Positions 17,656 to 26,534 are shown, numbered from the stretch's first letter. The stretch is 38,347 bases of DNA from Gammaproteobacteria bacterium (GCA_919903055.1 CAKKSB010000078.1:1-38347), one strand, 5' to 3'. Numbers and translations are program-made. Notes: generated from the sequence alone by a model not told the origin.

Positions 17656-18663
17656 ATGAATCAGCCAGCGGCCGAGGCCATAGTGCATGTGGCGGCGGCG
17701 GTGATCGTCGACGGCGCCGGCCGGGTGTTGCTGGCGCGCCGCGCGCCGCATCGTCATCAAGGCGGATTATGGGAATTTCCCGGCGGCAAGGTCGAGCCCC
17801 ATGAAACCGCGCGGATCGCTTTGGCGCGCGAGTTGTACGAAGAAGTGGGTATCGTCGTCGAGTCGGCGCGGCCGCTGATCCGTTTGCGTCATGCGTATGC
17901 CGGCAAGACCGTGTTGCTGGATGTGTGGCGGGTGGCGGCGTTTCGCGGCGTACCCCACGGCCGCGAAGGCCAGCCGGTCGAGTGGGTGGCGGTGGATGCG
18001 TTGCTCACGCGGGAGTTTCCCGCCGCCAATCCGCCCATCATCACCGCGGCGCGCCTGCCGCCGGTGTATCTCATCACGCCCGAACCGGAGGACGGCGATG
18101 TGTTTTGGTCCCGTTTGGAAACCGCTTTGGCGGCGGGAGTGCGCCTCGTGCAGTTTCGCGCCAAACAACTCGATGCGCCGACTCAGCGGCGTTTCGCGCG
18201 GCGGGCGATAGAACTCTGTCATGTAGCGGGAGCGCGTCTATTATTGAACGCGCCGCCGGCGTGGGTCGATGAGTTGGGCGCCGACGGTGTGCATCTCACC
18301 TCCGCCCGTTTGCGCGATCTGAGCGAACGGCCTTTGCGGCGCGAATTGTGGGTAGCGGCGTCTTGCCACACGCCGGATGAATTACGGCACGCTCGGGCTA
18401 TCGGGGTGGATTTCGCGGTGGCCGGGCCGGTCTTGCCTACCGCCAGCCATCCCGACGCGCCGCCGCTGGGCTGGTCCGGATTGCGTGATTTGACCGAGGC
18501 GGCGGCCATGCCGGTGTACGCTTTGGGCGGCATGTCGCCGGCCGCCGCGCCGACCGCCTTCGCGCACGGTGCGCAGGGCATCGCCGCCATTTCCTCGTTA
18601 TGGGAGGCGGCGGCGGACTCCGTCACGCTGGCGGCGCGGCTGCGTCAGTTGGAGTCAAGCTAG
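17656..18663 (+). CDS. mutT: Nudix hydrolase (MutT-like) fused to a thiamine-phosphate-synthase-like domain
   Basis: This is a two-domain protein of 335 residues. Residues 1-128 form a Nudix domain with the full box [18 protein letters not shown] followed by YEEVGI (43-66), as in MutT, which hydrolyses 8-oxo-dGTP and so prevents mutations. Residues 133-335 are a ThiE/TenI-like barrel ([59 protein letters not shown]). This fusion is known in many gammaproteobacteria; the role of the ThiE-like half is unclear and it is probably not a housekeeping thiamine synthase. AAGGT lies just before the ATG. The stop overlaps that of convergent yacG by four bases. Confidence 0.92.
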   Translation: MNQPAAEAIVHVAAAVIVDGAGRVLLARRAPHRHQGGLWEFPGGKVEPHETARIALARELYEEVGIVVESARPLIRLRHAYAGKTVLLDVWRVAAFRGVPHGREGQPVEWVAVDALLTREFPAANPPIITAARLPPVYLITPEPEDGDVFWSRLETALAAGVRLVQFRAKQLDAPTQRRFARRAIELCHVAGARLLLNAPPAWVDELGADGVHLTSARLRDLSERPLRRELWVAASCHTPDELRHARAIGVDFAVAGPVLPTASHPDAPPLGWSGLRDLTEAAAMPVYALGGMSPAAAPTAFAHGAQGIAAISSLWEAAADSVTLAARLRQLESS

Positions 18664-18836
18664 CTGGCGGGCAGGGTGTCGTCCGTGGGTTCGGCATCGT
18701 CGCTCGCGATGCGGTGTTCTTCATTGGCCCACTGGCCTAAATCGATCAAGCGGCAACGTTCGCTGCAAAACGGCCGCCAGCGCTGGTGTTCGTTCCATTC
18801 CACTTTTTTGCCGCAGTGCGGACAAGCTACTTCCAT
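18660..18836 (-). CDS. yacG: DNA gyrase inhibitor, zinc-binding YacG
   Basis: YacG is a small zinc protein that in E. coli binds GyrB and blocks DNA binding by gyrase. The 58-residue product carries CPHC (Cys5, Cys8) and CSERC (Cys24, Cys28), the four zinc ligands, followed by [15 protein letters not shown], the family's conserved helix. The C-terminal tail is acidic, as usual. The ATG at 18836 is two bases after the zapD stop, and coaE-zapD-yacG is a conserved set behind the pilBCD genes. Confidence 0.94.
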   Translation of the reverse strand: MEVACPHCGKKVEWNEHQRWRPFCSERCRLIDLGQWANEEHRIASDDAEPTDDTLPAS

Positions 18837-18838
18837 GA

Positions 18839-19606
18839 TCAGATCAGGCAGCAGGTGAGTTCGAAATGTACGTCTTGGGTGGTTTGCACGGCGTGGCCGT
18901 CGGGTAAAAACTCCATGAAGCGCACCGTGAAGCGATGGCGGCCGCCGCTGACTTCGGCGTAATAAGGCGCGTCTGCCGCCACGGCGACCCGTACCAGTTG
19001 GCAGGGACAAGTGGCGTCGAGCATTTTTTGGAAGAAACCGCCGTGGGCGATTTCCGACACGGGGTTGGCGCTGCCGCGTACCAGACGCAGGATCAGCGAA
19101 ATGGATAAGCGGATGGGTTCGAAGACCGTGATCCAATTGTGCAGATCGGCGATGCGCTTGGGCAAGGGCCGTTGCAGCCAGAAGTGGTAGCCGGGCAGGT
19201 CGAAGTCGCAGGTGCCGCCGGGAATGCTCACCCGTTGTTTGATGTTATTGAGAAACTCGTTCTGCCGCAGTTCCTGGCCCACTTGGCCGTGCATGCCGTG
19301 CATGCGGTCCACCAGCATGTCGAATTCGTCGAGCAACTCGACCAGCCGCGCGCGATCGACGCCGGGAGCGTTTTCCAGGGCGGCAAGGGCGCCCATCTGC
19401 CGTTCCAATTCCTTCATCACCTCGGTCTTGAGGTCGGCGCGGTTGAAGATGGTGAGGATGTCCAACAGGCTGACCAGCGCGTTGCGGCTGTCCCACAACG
19501 AGGCGCCTTCCAGGCGAGCGAAGAATTCCTTGAACAGATACTCCAACCGCAGAAAGGTCCGGACGCGTTCGTTCAGCGGTTGTTCGTAAATGACGTTGGC
19601 TTGCAC
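18839..19606 (-). CDS. zapD: Cell division protein, Z-ring-associated ZapD
   Basis: ZapD bundles FtsZ filaments by binding the FtsZ C-terminal tail. The 255-residue product matches the family along its length: [20 protein letters not shown] at the start, the helical KELERQ region, [16 protein letters not shown]-like (here [16 protein letters not shown]) and the C-terminal strand [11 protein letters not shown] use the GTG at 19606, as the family begins right there; an upstream ATG at 19714 in frame would add 36 low-similarity residues. The ribosome site is weak. The 267-base gap to coaE (19607-19873) contains hairpins such as GCAGGCGG/CCGCCTGC (19663-19691), but no gene. Confidence 0.9.
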   Translation of the reverse strand: MQANVIYEQPLNERVRTFLRLEYLFKEFFARLEGASLWDSRNALVSLLDILTIFNRADLKTEVMKELERQMGALAALENAPGVDRARLVELLDEFDMLVDRMHGMHGQVGQELRQNEFLNNIKQRVSIPGGTCDFDLPGYHFWLQRPLPKRIADLHNWITVFEPIRLSISLILRLVRGSANPVSEIAHGGFFQKMLDATCPCQLVRVAVAADAPYYAEVSGGRHRFTVRFMEFLPDGHAVQTTQDVHFELTCCLI

Positions 19607-19873
19607 GAGTCGCTTTTGTGAATGAGCACGGTTGGCTTGCGCCGTGCTTGCGGTTCCAAATGGCAGGCGGTGGTTCGCGATCGCCGCCTGCTTCCCCTTA
19701 TGTTTAAGAATCAAAAAATAAGGAACAGCCTGATTTTGTGATTCTTACATAGAACTTTGTTTGACCCTACCTTCACTCTGTCCGTCCTCTGCATAGAGTC
19801 GGGGATGTAAAGGGGATGTCGTCTCAATAACCGAGCGCCGGCAGGCGCCCCATGAAATGGAGGATAGTGTACG

Positions 19874-20509
19874 TCAATGCCGCGGATCGTGTAAGGGTGA
19901 TATGGTCTTTTCCGCCGCCGCGGCGAGTCCAAGATAACATTGATGCAGGTCCTCGGTTTGCCGCTGAAGCCGGTCGAGTCCGCCGTCGTTGTTGATGATG
20001 TCGTCGGCGACCGCGAGCCGGATCGGCCGCGCCGCCTGACTGCGCATGATCGCGGCGATTTCCTCGGACGACAGGCCGTCGCGGGCTTGTACTCGCGTGC
20101 GCCGGGCGGCTTCCGGCGAATCGACGACCAGTACTCGGTCGACGAAGCCGGTTTGGCCGGTTTCCAGCAGCAGCGGAATGACCACCACGCAATAGGGCGC
20201 GTCGAGCGCGGCGATCCGCCGGCGTATGTCGGCGTAGATGCGGGGGTGAATGATTTTTTCCAGCGCGCCACGCTGCGCGGTATCGCGAAATACCACGCCG
20301 CGCAGACGCGCCCGGTCGAGGGTGCCGTCGGGATTTAAAATTCCGGCGCCGAAGTGCGCGGTGATTTCCCGGAGCGCGTCGCTGCCCGGTACTACCACGT
20401 CGCGTGCGACTACATCGGCGTCGATGACCGGCACGCCGAGTTCGCCGAAATAAGCGGCTACGGTCGATTTGCCGCTGCCGATACCGCCTGTGAGACCGAT
20501 GATGAGCAT
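19874..20509 (-). CDS. coaE: Dephospho-CoA kinase
   Basis: CoaE phosphorylates the 3' hydroxyl of dephospho-CoA, the last step of coenzyme A synthesis. The 211-residue protein has the P-loop GLTGGIGSGKST (5-16), the DADVVARDVV motif (31-40), PRIYADIRRRI and the VIPLLLETG motif of the lid region. Its length is normal. It sits downstream of pilD after 167 bases with no gene in between, and the pil genes commonly precede coaE in gammaproteobacteria. Confidence 0.96.
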   Translation of the reverse strand: MLIIGLTGGIGSGKSTVAAYFGELGVPVIDADVVARDVVVPGSDALREITAHFGAGILNPDGTLDRARLRGVVFRDTAQRGALEKIIHPRIYADIRRRIAALDAPYCVVVIPLLLETGQTGFVDRVLVVDSPEAARRTRVQARDGLSSEEIAAIMRSQAARPIRLAVADDIINNDGGLDRLQRQTEDLHQCYLGLAAAAEKTISPLHDPRH

Positions 20510-20676
20510 GGTCTTAGGTTACGGCGCGCGGCGGCCGCTCGCAAGTCGAGGGCAGGTGGCAGCGGGATTGCGCGGATACATCGTCGCGACGGCCGGCGGT
20601 CCGGTGATCGATGTCTGAATGCGCTTAGCGTGGAATGCCGTGGCGTGGATCGGGATGACGACGGATCAGAGTCCGG

Positions 20677-21564
20677 CTAAGCGGGCAGCCCCATCATCGT
20701 GAAATAACGCGCGGTGATGGCGTCGCCCCACAGCAGGGTGAGCCAGCCGGCGGTGGCGAGGTAGGGGCCGAAGGGGATGGGGATGTTGCGGTCGCGGCCG
20801 CGGGCGAGGATGAGGGTGATGCCCACCGCCGCGCCCACGACACTGGATAACAGGACGATGACCGGCAGTCCCTGCCAGCCTACCCAGGCGCCGAGCATGG
20901 CCAGCAATTTAAAATCGCCGTAACCCATGCCTTCTTTGCCGGTGGCCCATTTGAATAAGACGTAAACGGTCCACAGGCTGAGATACCCCGCCGCCGCGCC
21001 GAGGATGCTGGCGGTGCTGTCGATGAACACGACGGGCAGGCTCAGCAGCAGCCCGAGCCATAACAGCGGCAAGGTGATGCTGTCGGGCAGTAATTGGTGG
21101 TCAAAGTCGATGACGGTCAGCGCGATCAATCCCCAGGTAAGCAGCAATGCCGCCCCGGCGGCCCAGCCGAAACCGAAATGCCAGGCGGCGATGCCGGACA
21201 AAATACCGGTAACCGCCTCCACCACGGGGTAACGCCGGCTGATGTGGCCGCCGCAACCGGGGCAATGGCCTTTGAGCCACAGGTAACTCATCAGCGGGAT
21301 ATTTTCCAACGCGGTGATCGGGCGCCGGCAATGCGGGCAGCGGGAACGCGGGGTGACGAGATTGAACGTTTCCGCTTGCGGCGGCGCGGCGCTATCGGCG
21401 GATTCGCTCAATAAGGCGCGGCACTGGTCGTGCCATTCACGCTGCATCATGAGCGGCAGCCGGTAAATCACCACATTGAGGAAGCTGCCCACCAGCAGGC
21501 CGAGGAAGGCCGCGGCGGCGGCGAAGGCCAGGGTGTTTTCGGCGAGGTAGGCCCAGATGCTCAC
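20677..21564 (-). CDS. pilD: Prepilin leader peptidase / N-methyltransferase
   Basis: PilD cleaves the short leader of type IV prepilins and type II pseudopilins and methylates the new N-terminal phenylalanine. The 295-residue membrane protein has GSFLNVVIYRLP (26-37, methyltransferase region), the zinc-binding cysteines CPHC (76-79) and CPGC (101-104), and the two catalytic aspartates of the bilobed protease: Asp153 in VIDFDHQLLPD and Asp217 in GMGYGDFKLL. At least seven hydrophobic segments follow the first. PilA carries the matching cleavage site (QQG/FTLIE). Confidence 0.97.
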   Translation of the reverse strand: MSIWAYLAENTLAFAAAAAFLGLLVGSFLNVVIYRLPLMMQREWHDQCRALLSESADSAAPPQAETFNLVTPRSRCPHCRRPITALENIPLMSYLWLKGHCPGCGGHISRRYPVVEAVTGILSGIAAWHFGFGWAAGAALLLTWGLIALTVIDFDHQLLPDSITLPLLWLGLLLSLPVVFIDSTASILGAAAGYLSLWTVYVLFKWATGKEGMGYGDFKLLAMLGAWVGWQGLPVIVLLSSVVGAAVGITLILARGRDRNIPIPFGPYLATAGWLTLLWGDAITARYFTMMGLPA

Positions 21565-21631
21565 GGTTACGTCCCTGCGAGTTGAGTTGGCGGTGATGAA
21601 CCGTTAATCGGCTTGGTCGCGGGAGACTGAC

Positions 21632-22852
21632 TTATACAACTGAGCCCATTTTGAAGATCGGCAGGTACATGGCGATGACCAGGCCGCCGATGATCACGCC
21701 GAGAAAGGCCATGATCATGGGTTCGAGCAGGCTGCTCAGGCCATCGACGGCATTGTCCACCTCTTCTTCGTAAAAGTCGGCCACTTTGGCCAGCATGGCA
21801 TCCAGCGAACCGGATTCCTCGCCGATCGCCACCATTTGCACCACCATATTGGGAAACAGACCGGTCTGCCGCATGCCCATTTGCAGGGAGATGCCGGTGG
21901 AGACCTCGTCGCGGATGCGCAGGATGGCGTTGCTGTAGACGATGTTGCCGGAGGCGCCGGCCACCGTGGTCATGGCCTCCACCAGCGGCACGCCGGCGGC
22001 GAACATGGTAGACAAGGTGCGCGCGTAACGGGCGATGGTGGCCTTATTGACGATGTCGCCGATGATGGGGAATTGCAGAGAAAGCCGATCGAGAAAATGG
22101 TTGAATTTCGGAAAGCGCTTCTTGCTTTCGATGAACGCGAAGACGGCGCCAATCACCACGCCGATAATTGCCCACCAGTAGCTCTGCACGAAGACCGACA
22201 TATTGACCACCATTTGGGTCATCGCGGGCAGGTCGGCGCCGAAACCTTTGAACAGGGATTCGAACTGCGGCACCACGAAATACAGCAAAATGACAGTGAC
22301 GATGAAGGCCGCCACGATAACCGCGCTGGGGTAGAACATAGCCTTTTTGATCTTGCCTTTAATCGCCTCGACTTTTTCCTTATAAATGGCGATTTTGTGC
22401 AGCAGAGTTTCCAGAATACCGGCTTGTTCGCCGGCGCGGACCAGGTTGCAATACAGCTCATCGAAATGACGGGGGTGCTTGGCCAGTGCTTCCGAAAGCG
22501 AGCTGCCGCTCTCCACGTCGGCCTTGATCGACATAATGAGTTCTTGCATGCCGGGGTTGTCGTGACCGCGGCCGATGATTTCGAAAGACTGCACCAACGG
22601 CACGCCGGAGCTCATCATGGTGGCCATCTGGCGGCTGAACACCGCGATGTCTTTAGCGGTGATTTTTTTGCTGCGGCCACTGAAGAGCGGTTTAGGTCTT
22701 TTTTTGACCTTGAGCGGATTAATGCCCTGACGGCGTAATTCGGCTTTGACCAAGGCTACGCTTACGCCTTTGACCTCGCCCTTGGTGCGTGAGCCTTTTT
22801 TGTCGGTACCTTCCCAAACGAACATGGTTTGGTTTGCGGTTTTCTCTGCCAT
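21632..22852 (-). CDS. pilC: Type IV pilus inner-membrane platform protein
   Basis: PilC is the inner-membrane platform on which the pilus is built and which PilB/PilT motors turn. The 406-residue product has the duplicated T2SF (GspF) domains: the first at about 70-195 with IAVFSRQMATMMSSGVPLVQ, and the second at about 275-395 with RYARTLSTMFAAGVPLVEA. Membrane helices lie at about 180-198 (SAVIVAAFIVTVILLYFVV), 225-245 and 383-403. The start follows the pilB stop after two bases. Confidence 0.96.
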   Translation of the reverse strand: MAEKTANQTMFVWEGTDKKGSRTKGEVKGVSVALVKAELRRQGINPLKVKKRPKPLFSGRSKKITAKDIAVFSRQMATMMSSGVPLVQSFEIIGRGHDNPGMQELIMSIKADVESGSSLSEALAKHPRHFDELYCNLVRAGEQAGILETLLHKIAIYKEKVEAIKGKIKKAMFYPSAVIVAAFIVTVILLYFVVPQFESLFKGFGADLPAMTQMVVNMSVFVQSYWWAIIGVVIGAVFAFIESKKRFPKFNHFLDRLSLQFPIIGDIVNKATIARYARTLSTMFAAGVPLVEAMTTVAGASGNIVYSNAILRIRDEVSTGISLQMGMRQTGLFPNMVVQMVAIGEESGSLDAMLAKVADFYEEEVDNAVDGLSSLLEPMIMAFLGVIIGGLVIAMYLPIFKMGSVV

Positions 22853-22854
22853 GA

Positions 22855-24576
22855 TTACACCGTGATAACGCGATTAAGTTCTTCCAGACTGGTCATTCCC
22901 GCCTTGACCTTGCGCAGGCCTGAGGTGCGCAAGTCGGCGATGCCTTCCTTTTTGGCCATGTCGGCCAGCAGTAATGCGTTACAGTTTTCCATGATGATCC
23001 GCGCCATATTTTCCGAGATGGGCATCACTTGGTAAATGCCCACCCGACCCTTGTAGCCCTCGCTGCACTTGTCGCAGCCCATCGCTTTATAGATGGTGAT
23101 GTCCTCGATTTCGTCTTCCGAAAAGCCTTCATTGACGAGTGCCTCCGGCGGTATGTAGACCGGCTGTTTACAATGCGGGCATAAACGCCGGGCCAGGCGT
23201 TGCGCCACGATCAGCGATACCGCCGAGGCAATATTGAACGGCGGAACCCCCATATTAGCAAGGCGAGACAGGGTCTGTGGCGCGTCGTTGGTATGCAGGG
23301 TGGAGAATACCATATGACCGGTCTGCGCGGCTTTGATGGCGATTTCGGCGGTCTCGATGTCACGGATTTCGCCGACCATGATCACGTCCGGATCCTGGCG
23401 GAGAAAAGCGCGCAAGGCCGAAGCGAAGGTCAGCCCGGCTTTGACGTTGACGTTCACCTGGTTGATGCCCGCCATATTGATTTCCGCCGGGTCTTCCGCG
23501 GTGGAAATATTGCGGTCCGGCTGGTTGAGAATGTTCAAACAAGTGTACAGCGACACGGTTTTGCCGCTGCCGGTGGGGCCGGTGACCAGTACCATGCCGT
23601 AAGGCTGGAACACCGCCTTCATCAAGTGTTCTTTTTGTTCGGGTTCGAAACCGAGGGCGTCGATGCCGAGCTGGGCGCTGGTGGGGTCCAGGATACGCAT
23701 CACGATCTTTTCGCCGAACAGGGTCGGGCAGGTGCTGACCCGGAAGTCGATGGCGCGGTTTTTCGACAAAGTCATCTTCATGCGGCCGTCTTGCGGCACC
23801 CGTTTCTCGGAGATGTCCAGCCGCGACATGACTTTGATGCGCGCCGACATGCGATTCGCCAGGTTCAGCGGCGGATTGGCCACTTCCTTCAGCATGCCGT
23901 CCTGGCGGTAACGTACCCGGTAGACTTTTTCATAAGGTTCGAAATGAATGTCGGACGCCCCTTTATTGATGGCGTCGAGCAGCACTTTGTTGATGAAGCG
24001 CACCACCGGGGTGTCGTCCACCTCGGAGTCGTTGCTGTCGCTGCCGAAATCTTCCTCGCCGCCGGTGATGTCGAGGTCGTCGAGGTCGCTGTCGTTGAGA
24101 TCGACCATCGACGCTTCTTGGGCCGACAAGCATTTTTCGATCATCTTGGCCAGCCGGTCTTGTTCGACCAGGATAGCCTCCGCGGTCAGGCCGGTCTGAA
24201 ATTTGATCTCATCGAGGGCCTGCAGATTGGTGGGGTCCGAGACCGCCACATAAAGACGATTGCCGCGTTTAAACAACGGCAGGGCATTGTGTTTGCGGAT
24301 CAGCTTCTCTTCCACCGCCTTGACCGCCAGTGCCTCCATGTCGATGACGGTGATGTCGAACAGCGGCACGCCGAATTCATTGGCTCCCGTCTCGGCGATG
24401 GAGTAGGCATCCAGCGTCTTGCTTTCCACCAGCTGGGCGATAAAGGAAATCTTCTTTTTAGCGGCCTCATCGTAGGCCTGGCGGGCCTGGTCATCCGAAA
24501 GCAGACAGTCCGCCACGAGTTTGCGGGGGAGGGCGGAGAGGCTTTGGGCGTTGTCTGTGGGAGTTGAGCTGGTCAT
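22855..24576 (-). CDS. pilB: Type IV pilus assembly ATPase
   Basis: PilB is the hexameric ATPase that powers pilus extension. The 573-residue protein has an N-terminal N1/MshEN domain (about 1-150), an acidic linker (155-190), the Walker A motif GPTGSGKT (333-340), the Asp box STAEDPAE (family: STVEDPVE), the Walker B motif DPDVIMVGEIRD (395-406), the His box HMVFSTLHTNDA (421-432) and a zinc site with CPHC (466-469) and CDKC (501-504). All catalytic elements are intact. The ATG at 24576 has AACAGGA directly against it, which is unusually close. An 18-bp perfect palindrome (24666-24683) lies about 90 bases upstream. Confidence 0.97.
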   Translation of the reverse strand: MTSSTPTDNAQSLSALPRKLVADCLLSDDQARQAYDEAAKKKISFIAQLVESKTLDAYSIAETGANEFGVPLFDITVIDMEALAVKAVEEKLIRKHNALPLFKRGNRLYVAVSDPTNLQALDEIKFQTGLTAEAILVEQDRLAKMIEKCLSAQEASMVDLNDSDLDDLDITGGEEDFGSDSNDSEVDDTPVVRFINKVLLDAINKGASDIHFEPYEKVYRVRYRQDGMLKEVANPPLNLANRMSARIKVMSRLDISEKRVPQDGRMKMTLSKNRAIDFRVSTCPTLFGEKIVMRILDPTSAQLGIDALGFEPEQKEHLMKAVFQPYGMVLVTGPTGSGKTVSLYTCLNILNQPDRNISTAEDPAEINMAGINQVNVNVKAGLTFASALRAFLRQDPDVIMVGEIRDIETAEIAIKAAQTGHMVFSTLHTNDAPQTLSRLANMGVPPFNIASAVSLIVAQRLARRLCPHCKQPVYIPPEALVNEGFSEDEIEDITIYKAMGCDKCSEGYKGRVGIYQVMPISENMARIIMENCNALLLADMAKKEGIADLRTSGLRKVKAGMTSLEELNRVITV

Positions 24577-24665
24577 TCCTGTTACCCGGGTAATCTCACC
24601 TTGCTTGTATCGGCTCAGCTTAATGATTGTTTAATGGTGCGGAAGGCTTTTTCAGTGGGCAAGAT

Positions 24666-24683
24666 ACACCGTGCGCACGGTGT
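24666..24683. promoter_or_regulatory. Perfect 18-bp palindrome between pilA and pilB
   Basis: ACACCGTGCGCACGGTGT is completely self-complementary. It lies 90 bases upstream of pilB and about 160 bases past the pilA stop, in the region that must hold a pilB promoter. The symmetry suggests a dimeric regulator operator, or a hairpin in the pilB leader. Confidence 0.45.
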
Positions 24684-24800
24684 GTTCGTGAATTAGATGC
24701 GAGGTGAATTGAACGAAAAGAATTCTTTATAGCGGGTGATAGTATGCTTTATGCGTACAGCCATAGGGTATGCATCCTGCTCTTTGCCTGTGACGTACAA

Positions 24801-24828
24801 AAAAACGCCCGGCTTGCCGGGCGTTTTT
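24801..24828. terminator. Intrinsic terminator after pilA
   Basis: AAAAACGCCCGGC-TT-GCCGGGCGTTTTT is a 13-bp stem with a T-run on both strands. It lies 17 bases past the pilA stop and separates pilA from pilB, so pilin mRNA can be made in excess over the assembly genes. Confidence 0.92.
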
Positions 24829-24844
24829 CGTTTACTAGTTAAGC

Positions 24845-25285
24845 TTATATTCCGGTGGTTGACTTGCTGCAACCCGTTGCCGCTGTGGTGGCGGCAGTCC
24901 AAGAGATTCGGGTTGGGTCAGCCACGCTAGGTGTGAAGGTAACTACGCAGCTGCCTACCGCTGCTGTTCCGGTCACAACGATAGCACCGGTAGTCGCCGT
25001 GATCGTGACGGATGATAAATTGGTGGACGAGGTGGGTAGTGCTGTAAAACCAGTTGCAGTGGTCAATTCGGCAAGCGTATCGCAGGAAGCCACTACACCC
25101 GCGCTGTTTTGCAGACATTCAGCCATTGCCAATTTCGTTGATTCAATGGCGGTGATGTTGCCTGACCATTTTGAACGGGTCGTGTAATCCTGATACGCCG
25201 GAATCGCGATGGCGGCCAAGATGCCGATGATCGCGACTACGATCATCAGTTCGATAAGTGTAAAGCCCTGTTGAGTCTTTTTCAT
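24845..25285 (-). CDS. pilA: Type IV major pilin
   Basis: PilA is the pilus subunit. The 146-residue prepilin has a six-residue charged leader and Gly7, then mature [20 protein letters not shown] (8-27) with Glu5 of the mature protein (Glu12), the residue used in assembly and methylation. Cys57/Cys68 and Cys113/Cys139 can form disulfides; the latter closes the C-terminal D-loop. The globular part is threonine-rich. AGGAGA lies seven bases before the ATG. Upstream is a good sigma-54 promoter (25424-25439), and the PilS-PilR pair that normally drives it is encoded at 26831-29805. A strong terminator follows. Confidence 0.97.
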   Translation of the reverse strand: MKKTQQGFTLIELMIVVAIIGILAAIAIPAYQDYTTRSKWSGNITAIESTKLAMAECLQNSAGVVASCDTLAELTTATGFTALPTSSTNLSSVTITATTGAIVVTGTAAVGSCVVTFTPSVADPTRISWTAATTAATGCSKSTTGI

Positions 25286-25356
25286 GCGGTGTCTCCTGAT
25301 GACAGTTGTATGCGTCGTAAACTAGGGCGCTGGGATTTCCGCTGGGGGCTGACCAG

Positions 25357-25377
25357 TGCTGCCGGGGGGCGGCAGCA
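25357..25377 (-). other. Hairpin in the pilA leader RNA
   Basis: TGCTGCCG-GGGGG-CGGCAGCA is a perfect 8-bp stem. In the pilA transcript the loop reads CCCCC. It lies between the sigma-54 promoter and the ribosome site. It could stabilise pilA mRNA or be a target for a loop-binding factor. Confidence 0.5.
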
Positions 25378-25423
25378 TCGGCGCGTTTACCACGGGGTTA
25401 CACCTTTGCCGTGCTGAGGTGAA

Positions 25424-25439
25424 AGCAGAAAGTATGCCA
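25424..25439 (-). promoter_or_regulatory. Sigma-54 promoter of pilA
   Basis: On the minus strand TGGCATACTTTCTGCT matches the -24/-12 pattern TGGCAC-N5-TTGCW with GG and GC separated by exactly ten bases. The start point is near 25413, giving a leader of about 128 bases. PilR (26831-28168) is an NtrC-type activator of sigma-54, which fits this promoter. Confidence 0.8.
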
Positions 25440-25653
25440 GTGATCAAAAAGGTCGCGGTGGATTTTTTTCTTTATGTAATGATGGGATGGAGTTCACGTT
25501 TTTCGAGTGTATATGACGGCGCTGTGCCTTAAGCGGAGGAGAAATGAGGTATGACGGGGGGCGCTGTCATTCATGGTAGGCATGGAGCGAGGCCGAGCCG
25601 CTGACGCATTTTGTCATAAAGTGACGAAAATGGTCAGGACAATGTCAGCAGAT

Positions 25654-25676
25654 AGCGTGCGAGACGGTGTGAAAAC
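25654..25676 (-). repeat. Short repeat, copy 1, inverted relative to copies 2 and 3
   Basis: The 18 bases GCGAGACGGTGTGAAAAC (25659-25676) are the exact reverse complement of 25736-25753; extended to 23 bases there is one mismatch. The two arms are separated by 59 bases, which contain no gene. Confidence 0.9.
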
Positions 25677-25735
25677 TCGAAATTATCGTGATGATGGGTA
25701 CAAAACTTCCTACTCCGCGACGTTGCCTCGCAGCC

Positions 25736-25758
25736 GTTTTCACACCGTCTCGCGCGCT
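25736..25758 (+). repeat. Short repeat, copy 2, upstream of the toxin-antitoxin pair
   Basis: It starts GTTTTCACACCGTCTCGC. It lies 37 bases before the toxin promoter and pairs with copy 1 as an inverted repeat; a direct copy is at 26630-26651. The remaining gap 25440-25653 shows no gene. Confidence 0.9.
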
Positions 25759-25794
25759 GTGTGTACCTTAATACCCTCGATGTTGCATGGTGAG

Positions 25795-25822
25795 TTGACA
25801 TGATACGTCTCTGGCGTATAGT
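25795..25822 (+). promoter_or_regulatory. Sigma-70 promoter of the toxin-antitoxin operon, with an internal operator
   Basis: TTGACA (25795-25800) and TATAGT (25817-25822) are separated by 16 bases. The inverted repeat ATACG-N7-CGTAT (25803-25819) lies between and into the -10, a good position for autorepression by the antitoxin. The expected start point, 25828-25830, coincides with the toxin ATG at 25829, so the toxin message would be leaderless. Confidence 0.75.
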
Positions 25823-25828
25823 CAGCCT

Positions 25829-26149
25829 ATGTTCACCATTATCGAACTACCGCCATTTGCCGCAATGCGCGATGAATTATTTTCTGATGACGACTTCGCT
25901 GACTTTCAAGGGTTTCTGAACGAGCATCCCGAGGCGGGTGATGTTATTCCTGAAACAGGCGGTTGCAGGAAAATTCGGTGGGCCGCCAGAGGTAAAGGCA
26001 AGCGCGGCGGCGCGCGGGTGATTTATTTCCTGCATCTTTCCGCGGAGGAGATAGTCTTGGTGGCCGCTTATGGGAAGGGTGAGCGTGATGATGTGCCGCG
26101 CAAGTGGCTGCGGCAATTGAAGGAGGACTTTCTTGATGAGCAAGGCTAA
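25829..26149 (+). CDS. RelE/HigB-like toxin of a type II toxin-antitoxin pair
   Basis: The 106-residue protein matches the RelE-related toxins that precede their antitoxin gene (HigB order). It shows FADFQGFLNEHPEAGDVIPETGGCRKIRW, where the family usually has GxGGxRKLRW, then RGGARVIYFLHLSAEEIVLVAAYGKGERDD, matching the GGaRviYyy.....i.ll..Y.K strands, and a C-terminal helix. Such toxins cleave ribosome-bound mRNA and are held inactive by the antitoxin. The ATG sits at the predicted transcription start, so no ribosome site exists. The gene overlaps the antitoxin by 14 bases. Confidence 0.85.
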   Translation: MFTIIELPPFAAMRDELFSDDDFADFQGFLNEHPEAGDVIPETGGCRKIRWAARGKGKRGGARVIYFLHLSAEEIVLVAAYGKGERDDVPRKWLRQLKEDFLDEQG

Positions 26150-26504
26150 GAAATTAATCAAGCAATACCTTGAAGATGTGCAAACCAAAAAAGCCAAGGC
26201 ACCGCTATGGACGCGCAAAACTGAGCTTGTTCCACGGCGTGACGGTTCCGTGCGGCGGCGGGTCAAGCGCAGCGATGGGACCATCGAACGCGACGAAGTC
26301 ATTTCCGCCGAGCGGTGGCAAGTGATGACGGCGCGGGCTGCAACCGGTTTGTCACAAGCTGAATTCGCCCAACTGCTCGGGGTATCCAAGCGCACGATCC
26401 AGGAATGGGAACAGGGTCGTAAGCGCCCCTCCGGCGCCGCAAAAATGCTGTTGAAGATAGCCGCGAAACACCCCGAGGTGTTGCGCGAGGCTTTGGCCGC
26501 ATAG
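26136..26504 (+). CDS. XRE-family antitoxin (HigA/NadS-like)
   Basis: The 122-residue DNA-binding protein has a lysine-rich start (MSKAKKLIKQYLEDVQTKKAK), a middle part with RRDGSVRRRVKRSDG, and a helix-turn-helix domain at about 65-110 (ARAATGLSQAEFAQLLGVS, then KRTIQEWEQGRKRPSGAA). It is expected to bind the toxin and repress the shared promoter through the inverted repeat there. AAGGAGG (26120-26126) lies upstream; ATG at 26136 is chosen, but a TTG one codon earlier is better spaced and cannot be ruled out. The strong ribosome site for the antitoxin against a leaderless toxin would favour excess antitoxin. Confidence 0.85.
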   Translation: MSKAKKLIKQYLEDVQTKKAKAPLWTRKTELVPRRDGSVRRRVKRSDGTIERDEVISAERWQVMTARAATGLSQAEFAQLLGVSKRTIQEWEQGRKRPSGAAKMLLKIAAKHPEVLREALAA

Positions 26505-26534
26505 CATGATTAAATGACGTTACGCACTTTCTCC

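Noticed and set aside
25654-25758. Inverted repeats near the toxin as a CRISPR
   Set aside because: Only three copies exist, irregularly spaced and in mixed orientation; no cas gene is present.
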